From: DATARH01 sp050181375
GTDB taxonomy: Bacteria > Pseudomonadota > Alphaproteobacteria > ATCC43930 > CGMCC-115725
Assembly: GCA_050181375.1 (NCBI GenBank)
Contig: JBFXDF010000107.1
Coordinates: 1 to 12,511 of the forward strand
DNA length: 12,511 nt
Direction of reading: 5' to 3'
Part shown: piece after piece, positions 6,915-12,511 of the stretch
Numbering within the stretch: position 1 is the first letter of the stretch
Layout of the letters: every line of letters starts with the position of its first letter
Program-made: the position numbers and the translations under genes
Notes under the pieces: model-generated
The model's input: the letters and a program-made list of their open reading frames with translations, nothing else
The model's database searches: none
What the model was told of the DNA's origin: nothing

Positions 6915-7017
6915 TGCAGGGTCCCGGACTCTGGGATGGTTCGGCGCCGTCACCATGCGACAAGCATTGCGGGCCTGCCAGCGGCACCGTGATCGGGCGT
7001 GCATGTAGGATCGCACC

Positions 7018-9204
7018 ATGTCGAGCGTCCAGGAATTCCCGGCAACCGCCCGCACGCTGACCGAATACGAAGCCCTCGTAACGGCGGCGCCAAGCGCGCT
7101 CGATGCGATCCCCGGAGCCGTCTATGTATGCGACCGGGATGGCCGGCTGGTCCGCTACAACAGCGAGGCGGCAGCGCTTTGGGGGCGCGCTCCCGATTTG
7201 GACGAAGGCTCGGTTCGCTATTGCGGTTCCTATCGCCTGTTTTTTCCGGATGGAACGCCGCTGCCGCACGCCGAGTGCCCGATGGCGATCGCTATCAGGG
7301 ACGGAACCACGTTTCGAAACGACGAAGTCATTATCGAACGGGCTGACGGATCGCGTATTGTCGCGCTTGTCAATATTCGCCCGCTGCGCGATTACCGGGG
7401 CCGTGTACAAGGGGCGATCAACTGTTTACAGGACATCACGGCACGTAAGGAATTGGAGGAAGAGGTACGCCGGAAAAGCAGCGACCTCGACGACTTCTTT
7501 GAGAATAACGCGACTCCTCTCCACATTGTCAGCGCCGAAGGTATCATTCTCCGGGCAAATAACGCCGAACTCGCGCTCCTCGGGTACAATGCGGAGGAGT
7601 ATATCGGGAGGCACATCGCCGAATTTCACGCCGATGCCCCGATAATCGGCGAGATTCTGCACCGTTTGTCGCGCGGCGACAACCTTGAGCGCTTCCCGGC
7701 ACGGCTGCGAACCAAAAACGGTTGCATCAGGCATGTCGTCATCACCTCGAACAGTCGTTTTGAAAACGGCAGATTTGTGAACACTCGGTGCTCCACAACC
7801 GATGTTACCGACTTACGCAATGCCCAAATTGCCCGACGCGACAGTGAGGAACGGCTGGCGGCAACGTACGAAGCCGTTACCATCGGCATCGCCGAGGCCG
7901 ATGAAAGCGGTCGTCTGCTTCGGGTGAACGACGCACTTTGTAAAATCCTCGGCCGCTCGCGCGAACAACTCCTCGGTATGTCATTCAACGAGTACACACA
8001 CGAAGCGGATCGCGATGAGGACATGAGTCTTTATGGGCGACAGATCAGCGGGGAATTCGACAATTACTCGATCCGCAAACGATCAATCAGGCCCGACGGG
8101 ACACTTGCGCATCTTGATGTATTCAGCTCATCGGTCCGGGATGAGACCGGACGCTTCCGGTATGGTGTACGAGTGATCCAGGATGTCACCGGAGCCAAAC
8201 GCCTCGAAGACCAAGTCCGCGAAAGCGAGCGCCACATGCGCGAGCTGCTCGAAGCACTCCCGGCGGCCCTCTATACGACGGATGCGGAAGGCAGGATCAC
8301 CTTCTACAACAAAGCCGCGGTCGAACTGGCCGGCCGCACACCGCAGCTGGGCGATTTGTGGTGCGTCACCTGGCGCCTCTATCTGCCCGACGGTACGCCG
8401 CTGCCGGACGACCAGTGCCTACATGCGATAGCGTTGCGGGAAAACCGGCCGGTACGCGGGGTGGAGGCAGTGGCGGAGCGGCCCGATGGGACGCGGGTGC
8501 CGTTCATACCCTATCCGACGCCGCTGCGCGACGCCGATGGAAAGCTGATCGGCGCCATCAACATGCTGGTGGACATCACCGAACGCAAGAAGGCCGAAAA
8601 TCGACAGAAGGTACTCATCGACGAATTGAACCACCGGGTCAAAAACACGCTGGCGACCGTGCAATCGCTCGCGACCCAGACGGCGCGGCATACAAACGAC
8701 ATTGAACAGTTTGTCGGCGACTTTGAGACCCGGCTTCTCAGTCTTTCCCGGGTCCACGATCTGCTGACGAAGCAGCACTGGGGCCACGCGCCTGTTGAAA
8801 CCATCGTGCGCGAAGTGATCGCTCCGTTGGCCGACGATGCGGCCGATCGAATAAGGATCGGCGGGCCGTCGGTCAAACTCGATCCGCGGATGGCGGTGAG
8901 CATCAGCATGGCTCTTAACGAGCTTTCGACCAACGCCGCGAAGTATGGCGCGTTGTGCACAACGGAAGGATCGCTGACGATCGGCTGGAGCGTGCGCGAC
9001 GAGCGGGTCTGGCCGATTTTGGAAATGGTATGGCAGGAGCGCGATGGCCCTCCGGTCGTGCCGCCGAAGCGGCGCGGCTTTGGCAGCCGGCTCATGGAAC
9101 GGTGCATCGAGCGCGATCTGGACGGCGAATTCGATCTGGTGTTTGATCCCGACGGTGTGCAGTGTCGGATCAGCATCCCTCTCGCCGGGCATGCAACGGC
9201 ATGA
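7018..9204 (+). CDS. Four-PAS soluble HWE-family sensor histidine kinase
   Basis: A 728-residue cytoplasmic kinase with no signal peptide or membrane segment. Four PAS-like domains occupy about 28-143, 157-268, 280-394 and 408-523. Each ends in the D-[I/V]-T motif typical of PAS/PAC, with a short helical linker after it. The kinase part begins near 530. The H-box is L-N-H-R-V-K-N with phospho-acceptor H539. The N-box is N-E-L-S-T-N-A-A-K-Y-G (634-644), with N639 as the magnesium ligand. W-Q-E (672-674) is the W-x-E of HWE kinases, and G-F-G-S-R-L (687-692) is the glycine loop. The family's N-box histidine is replaced by N634. PAS1 and PAS4 resemble each other closely, and the middle PAS region is visibly less GC-rich than its flanks. 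No cofactor-binding cysteine or LOV signature is evident, so the signal is unknown. AGGA at 7006-7009 precedes the start. The stop overlaps the next gene by ATGA. Confidence 0.9.
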   Translation: MSSVQEFPATARTLTEYEALVTAAPSALDAIPGAVYVCDRDGRLVRYNSEAAALWGRAPDLDEGSVRYCGSYRLFFPDGTPLPHAECPMAIAIRDGTTFRNDEVIIERADGSRIVALVNIRPLRDYRGRVQGAINCLQDITARKELEEEVRRKSSDLDDFFENNATPLHIVSAEGIILRANNAELALLGYNAEEYIGRHIAEFHADAPIIGEILHRLSRGDNLERFPARLRTKNGCIRHVVITSNSRFENGRFVNTRCSTTDVTDLRNAQIARRDSEERLAATYEAVTIGIAEADESGRLLRVNDALCKILGRSREQLLGMSFNEYTHEADRDEDMSLYGRQISGEFDNYSIRKRSIRPDGTLAHLDVFSSSVRDETGRFRYGVRVIQDVTGAKRLEDQVRESERHMRELLEALPAALYTTDAEGRITFYNKAAVELAGRTPQLGDLWCVTWRLYLPDGTPLPDDQCLHAIALRENRPVRGVEAVAERPDGTRVPFIPYPTPLRDADGKLIGAINMLVDITERKKAENRQKVLIDELNHRVKNTLATVQSLATQTARHTNDIEQFVGDFETRLLSLSRVHDLLTKQHWGHAPVETIVREVIAPLADDAADRIRIGGPSVKLDPRMAVSISMALNELSTNAAKYGALCTTEGSLTIGWSVRDERVWPILEMVWQERDGPPVVPPKRRGFGSRLMERCIERDLDGEFDLVFDPDGVQCRISIPLAGHATA

Positions 9205-9572
9205 ACGCGTTTACGGGTTTGAAAGCGCTGGTCGTCGAGGACGAAGGGACCATCGCTCTTTTGATCGAAGATATGCTTCTTGAGCTGGGCTGTGAGGTTG
9301 TCGCTTCGGCAGCGCGGTTTGCCGAAGCGCGCAGCGTGGCCGAAACCGCTGTGTTCGACTTCGCGGTACTCGATATAAACCTTGCCGGCATTTCGGCCCT
9401 ATCGATAGCGCATATGCTTCGCGAGCGTCGCATCCCCTTTATCCTCAGCACCGGATACGGCGCTTCGGGTATACCGCCGGAACTGAACGGCAATCCGGTG
9501 TTGGGAAAGCCATTTACAAGGGCGCAGTTCCGGCAGGCGATCGCGGCGGCTCTATCTGGGCAGCGGATGTAA
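9201..9572 (+). CDS. Single-domain response regulator (stand-alone receiver)
   Basis: A 123-residue receiver with no output domain. The acidic pocket is E13/D14, the phospho-acceptor is D58 in V-L-D-I-N-L, the switch threonine is T84 in F-I-L-S-T-G-Y-G and the conserved lysine is K103 in G-K-P-F. These complete the receiver active site. The T-G-Y-G signature after beta-4 is typical of receivers paired with HWE/HisKA2 kinases in alphaproteobacteria. The ATG at 9201 overlaps the kinase stop (ATGA), so the two are translationally coupled and H539 to D58 phosphotransfer is a strong inference. Such receivers act as phosphate sinks, as relays or through protein-protein contact. No PhyR, NepR or EcfG gene is in the window. 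A longer reading from 9162 would overlap the kinase and is rejected. Confidence 0.9.
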   Translation: MNAFTGLKALVVEDEGTIALLIEDMLLELGCEVVASAARFAEARSVAETAVFDFAVLDINLAGISALSIAHMLRERRIPFILSTGYGASGIPPELNGNPVLGKPFTRAQFRQAIAAALSGQRM

Positions 9573-9647
9573 ATCCGGCTCGATTTCAGGCGCCTCGGTG
9601 GGGTAGGGCAGGGAAGGCGTACCCACAGGTTATTCGGCGGGCATAAC

Positions 9648-9677
9648 GGCGGGTTTCGCGTCGCGCGCCCACCCGCC
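9648..9677. terminator. Hairpin between convergent receiver and lipoprotein genes
   Basis: GGCGGGT (9648-9654) pairs with ACCCGCC (9671-9677) around a 16-base GC-rich loop. It lies in the 178-base gap between two convergent genes, where a bidirectional 3'-end structure would be expected. No T tract is present on either strand. Confidence 0.3.
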
Positions 9678-9750
9678 TATCAATGTCCGCCTCGGTTACG
9701 GGCTGCCGGTCAGCGCAGCCGACGCAGACCGGATCAGGCAACGTCCCGGA

Positions 9751-10161
9751 TCACTCCCGGCCGTAGCGGTAGGCCTGCTGAAACGCCTCGGACACGGGAC
9801 GATCGGGATGGGCCTGGCAGTAAGCGAGAGCCAGCCTGGCGATGTTTGGAATCTTGCCGACGTTGATCGTTCGCGACCCGAAACGCGACGCCTCGTAGCC
9901 GATATAGAACATCGCCGCCGCGATTTGATCCTCGCGATCCAGCGCCATGAGCGGCTCGCAGCCGGCGCCGCGGATATCGACGATACGCTGCTCGCGAACC
10001 GCCTCGGCCAGAACCGGCGGAGCGGCGGTGGCTGGCGGGGGGGCCGAAGCGGGCTCCGGAGCCGGTGGCGGGCCGGGCGGCGGAGGCGGAGCGGGCGGCG
10101 GCGTCTGCACGCAGGCGACCAGCAAACCCGACAACAGGACGGCGGCGATCTTTCCGTTCAT
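9751..10161 (-). CDS. Lipoprotein with Pro-rich linker and HdeA-like domain
   Basis: A 136-residue exported protein. The signal peptide ends in a lipobox, L14-V-A-C17, so C17 should be lipidated. With valine at +2 the protein is likely sorted to the outer membrane. Residues 21-50 are a linker made almost only of Pro and Ala. The C-terminal domain (about 58-136) contains exactly two cysteines, C68 and C115, 47 residues apart. HdeA has a very similar spacing for its single disulfide, and the pattern C-x3-L-x-x-x-D ... Y-x-G-Y ... C-x-x-H-P is HdeA/HdeB-like. HdeA/B are acid-activated periplasmic chaperones; whether this one works that way is inference. GGGAG lies 7 nt upstream of the ATG. The gene stands alone, convergent with the receiver gene and divergent from the Gly/Asn-rich pair. 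Confidence 0.75.
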   Translation of the reverse strand: MNGKIAAVLLSGLLVACVQTPPPAPPPPPGPPPAPEPASAPPPATAAPPVLAEAVREQRIVDIRGAGCEPLMALDREDQIAAAMFYIGYEASRFGSRTINVGKIPNIARLALAYCQAHPDRPVSEAFQQAYRYGRE

Positions 10162-10639
10162 ATCGTTGCTCCCGACCAGGAGGATTTATATCCGGAGCCG
10201 GCATTGTGGCCGGCTGGCAATGGAATACCGCCGAGCCGCACGGCCGGCGTTTGCCGCCGGAAGGAAACTGGCGGAAAATGTGTAGCGAGGGTGCCGACGC
10301 GGCTGTCCGCTCGGCGGCGCGATGTCGAAAACGGCATCCGGGGGATTACCCTGAAGTCGAGCCAACAGTTGAAAACCCTTGCAGCGGAACAATTTATCCG
10401 TTTCGATCGGGGCAGATCAACCGCAAAGGGCGAACCACCGGTGCGAATTTCCCACCCGTGCGAACTTCGAAGCTCCGGTGTTCGGGTGCGCCTCGGTCGC
10501 CGCGACCGTCCTTATGGTTTTCCGGGTGTAATGGGTTATCCAATGGCCGTCGCATTCGCACAAAACGGCAGTTGCGCCCAGGCAGACGCGAGCTTTAAAT
10601 CCCGCTCAAAATGCACCCGCACCAAGCGAGGCCATGGCG
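10162..10639. other. 478-base divergent intergenic region
   Basis: I find no convincing gene. The left end has the ribosome site and a TATAAA-like element (minus strand, 10191-10186) for the lipoprotein gene. A small stem CCGGCG-TTTGC-CGCCGG lies at 10244-10260. On the plus strand TTGAAA (10369-10374) with TTTATC 18 bases later, and TTGCGC (10572-10577) with TTTAAA 16 bases later, are weak promoter candidates for the next gene. The region is long enough to hide a small RNA, but no terminator with a T tract is present. Confidence 0.5.
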
Positions 10640-11287
10640 ATGACTAGGTGTTTGCTCGGTCTGGCGACGATCTCCTTGGCAAGCTTACTGGCGGCGGCGC
10701 AGCCCGCCGGCGCCGCTCTCCGGAGCGACGGCGGCTCCCGCGATGCAGCGCCTGCCGCCGTGAAAAGTTCGGATGCGCCGATCGTGCTCGCCCAGCGCGG
10801 CGGTCGCGGCGGCGGCGGCCGCGGTGGCGGCGGTTTTCGCGGCGGCGGTGGTGGGGCGTATCGCGGCGGTGGCGGCTTCGGCGGAGCGCGCGGCGGCGCC
10901 GGAGGCTTCAACCGCGCCGGTATGGGTGGAGGCGGCTATAACCGCAGCGCCGCGGCGGGGAGCCGCAACTGGTCCGGCGTCTCCGCAAGCAATCGCAGCG
11001 TCAACGCCGGGAATTTCAACCGCACCAACGTCAACGCCGCCAATGTCAACCGCACCAATATCAACAACGCCAACATCAACCGAAACGTGAATGTTTCGGG
11101 CGGCGGTTATTACGGCGGCGGCGGGTATTATGGCGGCTGGGGCGGCGTCGCGGCCGGCGTCGCGGCGGGGGCCGTCGTCGGCGCGGCGGCGACCGCGGCC
11201 GCGACGCCGAACTACTATTACCCGGCGCCGGCCTACCCGGCGGGATATTGCCCTTATCCTACTTATCCCAACTGCGGTCTGTACTAG
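10640..11287 (+). CDS. Exported Gly/Asn-rich repeat protein, paralog A
   Basis: A 215-residue protein of unknown function. Layout: signal peptide 1-25 (ending A-G-A); a short spacer to about 50; L-A-Q-R-G-G followed by a Gly/Arg-rich stretch (52-100); W-S-G-V-S-A-S-N-R-S (111-120). Next come five units of N-[V/I/F]-N-x-x (125-149), G-Y-Y-G-G motifs (156-167) and a small-residue hydrophobic stretch like a glycine zipper (about 168-189). The Tyr/Pro-rich tail has two cysteines, C204 and C212, and ends C-G-L-Y. The tail cysteines could form a disulfide. The start at 10640 is preferred over 10634 because GAGG (10628-10631) is 8 nt from it and the paralog also starts M-T-[R/K]-C-L. The 179-residue paralog follows 120 bases downstream. 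A surface, matrix or envelope structural role is only a guess. Confidence 0.8.
   Translation: MTRCLLGLATISLASLLAAAQPAGAALRSDGGSRDAAPAAVKSSDAPIVLAQRGGRGGGGRGGGGFRGGGGGAYRGGGGFGGARGGAGGFNRAGMGGGGYNRSAAAGSRNWSGVSASNRSVNAGNFNRTNVNAANVNRTNINNANINRNVNVSGGGYYGGGGYYGGWGGVAAGVAAGAVVGAAATAAATPNYYYPAPAYPAGYCPYPTYPNCGLY
11012..11086 (+). repeat. 15-bp tandem repeat, five units (in paralog A)
   Basis: Five consecutive 15-base units encode N-F-N-R-T, N-V-N-A-A, N-V-N-R-T, N-I-N-N-A and N-I-N-R-N. The units are imperfect at the third codon positions, so the period is kept mainly at protein level. This suggests selection on the pentapeptide rather than recent slippage. Paralog B has three units at the matching place. 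Confidence 0.85.
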
Positions 11288-11303
11288 AGGCGTATGGTGA
11301 AGG

Positions 11304-11329
11304 CCCTGCTCGTACCAGCCGGTGCAGGG
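11304..11329 (+). terminator. Stem-loop between the two paralogs
   Basis: CCCTGC (11304-11309) pairs with GCAGGG (11324-11329), and inside it ACC (11314-11316) pairs with GGT (11321-11323) around the loop AGCC. The result is a 9-bp stem with a four-base bulge, TCGT. It starts 16 bases after the stop of paralog A and has no T tract. It could be a partial terminator, or a processing or stability element that sets the ratio of A to B in a shared transcript. Confidence 0.4.
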
Positions 11330-11407
11330 TCGAATCGTTGACGGTGGCGTTCCGAACTCATGACCGCGCCGATGCAGACGCGAACTGACAATATCGAGAC
11401 AACAGCG

Positions 11408-11947
11408 ATGACCAAGTGCTTGTTTTATGTCGCGGCGATTGCCTCGATCGGGCTCACGGTCGCGGCGGTGCCCGCAGGTGCCGCGCTGCGGCACGACGAC
11501 GGTGTCACCGATCAATCCGTTACGTCGATGAAGGGCGATGCGCCGCTTCTGCTCGCGCAGCGCGGCGGTCGCGCCGGGGGAGGGGCGCGAGCCGGCGGCG
11601 GCTACGCCGGAGGCGCGCGCGGTGGCGCCGCAGCGGGCGGGGTCAATCGCGGCTCGTTCTCGGGAAGCAGCTGGTCCGGCGTCTCCGCGAGCAATCGCAG
11701 CGTCAATACCGCCAATGTCAACCGCACCAACGTGAACAACGTCAATGTCAACCGCAACGTGAATGTTTCGGGCAGCGGCTATTACGGCGGCTATCACGGT
11801 CCGGGCTGGGGTGGTGTCGCCGCCGGCGTCGCGGCCGGTGCCGTGGTCGGCGCCGCCGCGACCAGCGCCGCCACACCGACCTACTACTACCCGGCTCCTA
11901 CGACATATTGCCCGTACCCGACCTATCCGAACTGCGGGCTCTATTAG
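11408..11947 (+). CDS. Exported Gly/Asn-rich repeat protein, paralog B
   Basis: A 179-residue tandem paralog of the preceding gene, function unknown. It has the same order of parts: signal peptide 1-25 (V-P-A-G-A-A); D-A-P-L-L-L-A-Q-R-G-G near 44-54; a shorter Gly/Ala/Arg-rich stretch (54-80); W-S-G-V-S-A-S-N-R-S (89-98). Three N-V-N-x-x units follow (103-117), then S-G-S-G-Y-Y-G-G, a small-residue hydrophobic stretch (about 136-155) and a tail with C168 and C176 ending C-G-L-Y. The last 12 residues are identical to paralog A. Most of the size difference lies in the Gly-rich stretch and two missing pentapeptide units. An in-frame ATG at 11360 exists, but the start at 11408 matches paralog A (M-T-K-C-L) and puts the signal peptide at the N-terminus. 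The ribosome site is weak (GAGA near 11395). It is convergent with the cytochrome b561 gene. Confidence 0.8.
   Translation: MTKCLFYVAAIASIGLTVAAVPAGAALRHDDGVTDQSVTSMKGDAPLLLAQRGGRAGGGARAGGGYAGGARGGAAAGGVNRGSFSGSSWSGVSASNRSVNTANVNRTNVNNVNVNRNVNVSGSGYYGGYHGPGWGGVAAGVAAGAVVGAAATSAATPTYYYPAPTTYCPYPTYPNCGLY
11714..11758 (+). repeat. 15-bp tandem repeat, three units (in paralog B)
   Basis: Three 15-base units encode N-V-N-R-T, N-V-N-N-V and N-V-N-R-N, followed by V-N-V-S-G as in paralog A. The repeat has two units fewer than in A, consistent with unit loss or gain after duplication. Confidence 0.85.
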
Positions 11948-11951
11948 ACAA

Positions 11952-11972
11952 GGCTGGACGGGCTGTCCGGCC
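11952..11972 (+). terminator. Stem-loop after paralog B
   Basis: GGCTGGAC (11952-11959) pairs with GTCCGGCC (11965-11972) around GGGCT, an 8-bp stem with one G-T pair. It starts four bases after the paralog B stop and lies between convergent genes. No T tract follows, so it may act as a 3'-end stabiliser or a Rho-dependent end for either strand. Confidence 0.45.
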
Positions 11973-12057
11973 GGGCTCGGCCGGAACGCAGCCAGCGCGG
12001 CGGTGCCGTTCGGTCCGATCGGAGCGTAATCGAGGCCACGCCCAAAGGACGGCGGCG

Positions 12058-12511
12058 TCAGCGGCCGAAGAATGGCGACATGCGGATCAATGTGCGGTCG
12101 CGCAGGATCCAATGATGCGCCAGCGCGGCAACGGCGTGGATCGCCGCGGCGATCATCAGCAGGTTCGCGAGCGTCTCGTGAACGTCCTTTACGGCGATGG
12201 CGTAGGCGCGGTCCCGGGCCCAGGGCGAAGCGATCTCGGCAATGCCGAAAATCGGCAGGGAGCGACCCAGCGCGAATTGCAGGACGATGCCGACAACCGG
12301 CGTCGCGAGCAGCAGACCATACAGGACCAGGTGGGTCAGCGTCGCCGCGCGCCCGGTCCAGGTTGCGAAGCGCGTGGCGTCGCGCGGCGGCGGCCGATCG
12401 AACAGGCGCCACGGAACACGGAGAACCAGAAGCGCCAGCACGGCCAGCCCGGCCGAGGTGTGGATCAGCAGGCCCGTGGACCTGACGGCGCCGCGGGGCA
12501 GCGCATCGTGG
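12058..12511 (-). CDS. Cytochrome b561 family protein (N-terminus missing)
   Basis: About 150 C-terminal residues of an inner-membrane diheme cytochrome of the bacterial CybB type; the start lies beyond base 12511. Visible parts are transmembrane segment 2 beginning I-H-T-S-A-G, segment 3 (T-H-L-V-L-Y-G-L-L-L-A-T-P-V-V-G), and a periplasmic loop with P-I-F-G. Segment 4 begins D-V-H-E-T-L-A-N and contains A-I-H-A-V-A-A-L-A-H-H. The histidines in I-H-T-S, V-H-E-T and I-H-A-V match CybB heme-ligand positions; the first-helix I-H-W histidine is off the window. The end R-M-S-P-F-F-G-R resembles the family's C-terminus. CybB moves electrons from quinol, and E. coli CybB reduces superoxide to feed quinone. 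The substrate here is unknown. Confidence 0.92.
   Translation of the reverse strand, partial: HDALPRGAVRSTGLLIHTSAGLAVLALLVLRVPWRLFDRPPPRDATRFATWTGRAATLTHLVLYGLLLATPVVGIVLQFALGRSLPIFGIAEIASPWARDRAYAIAVKDVHETLANLLMIAAAIHAVAALAHHWILRDRTLIRMSPFFGR

Larger units (their letters stand above)
6715..7017. other. 303-base region between parE and the kinase gene
   Basis: No protein gene is visible. The left end carries a GC-rich stem-loop just after the parE stop. The centre carries a GGAAC-N17-CGTT element. AGGA at 7006-7009 is the likely ribosome site of the kinase gene. The rest is GC-rich without recognisable signals. Confidence 0.6.

Noticed and set aside
10386..10404. GGAAC followed by CGTT near 10400 as another EcfG promoter
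   Set aside because: The spacing is 8 bases rather than 16-17.
11338..11366. TTGACG ahead of paralog B as a -35 element
   Set aside because: No acceptable -10 hexamer lies at 16-18 bases; the matching position reads TGACCG.
10685..12412. 575-codon open frame antisense to both Gly/Asn-rich paralogs
   Set aside because: Its own repeats (A-V-D-I-G-type) mirror the sense repeats. It also runs across convergent gene boundaries and into cytochrome b561. The sense reading has signal peptides and conserved termini, so that one is real.

Overview
The window is high-GC DNA with strong Shine-Dalgarno sites and long antisense open frames, as expected of a GC-rich genome. Gene content points to an alphaproteobacterium: an HWE-family histidine kinase translationally coupled to a stand-alone receiver, a candidate EcfG-type stress promoter, a ParE of alphaproteobacterial type, and an amt next to an OmpL-like outer-membrane barrel. 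I cannot name the genus. There are ten coding genes: eight complete, and two cut by the window edges (a GFA-family gene on the left, a cytochrome b561 on the right). No tRNA, rRNA, IS element or CRISPR array is visible.

Left part (1-3631): a minus-strand GFA/CENP-V family zinc protein is followed by a 538-base gap. That gap holds an intrinsic-terminator-like hairpin with a T6 tract (about 503-525) and a near-consensus sigma-54 element (737-751). Then come the ammonium transporter amt (828-2177) and a signal-peptide-bearing outer-membrane beta-barrel protein (2393-3631), both on the plus strand. Together they look like a nitrogen-regulated ammonium uptake locus, but no PII (glnK) gene is next to amt.

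Middle (3632-6714): msrB and a small conserved alpha-helical protein lie on the minus strand. The small gene is divergent from parE (topoisomerase IV subunit B). parE has two good sigma-70-type promoters just upstream.

Signalling module (6715-9572): a four-PAS soluble HWE histidine kinase overlaps a single-domain response regulator by ATGA. A GGAAC-N17-CGTT motif, matching the EcfG general-stress promoter consensus, lies about 100 bases upstream.

Right part (9573-12511): a lipoprotein with a proline-rich linker and an HdeA-like two-cysteine domain lies on the minus strand. After a 478-base gap come two tandem paralogous exported Gly/Asn-rich proteins. They share a 5-residue repeat (N-[V/I/F]-N-x-x, 15 bp at DNA level), a glycine-zipper-like hydrophobic stretch and an almost identical Tyr/Pro/Cys-rich C-terminus. 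This pair is the least explained content of the window. A partial minus-strand cytochrome b561 closes it, convergent with the second paralog.
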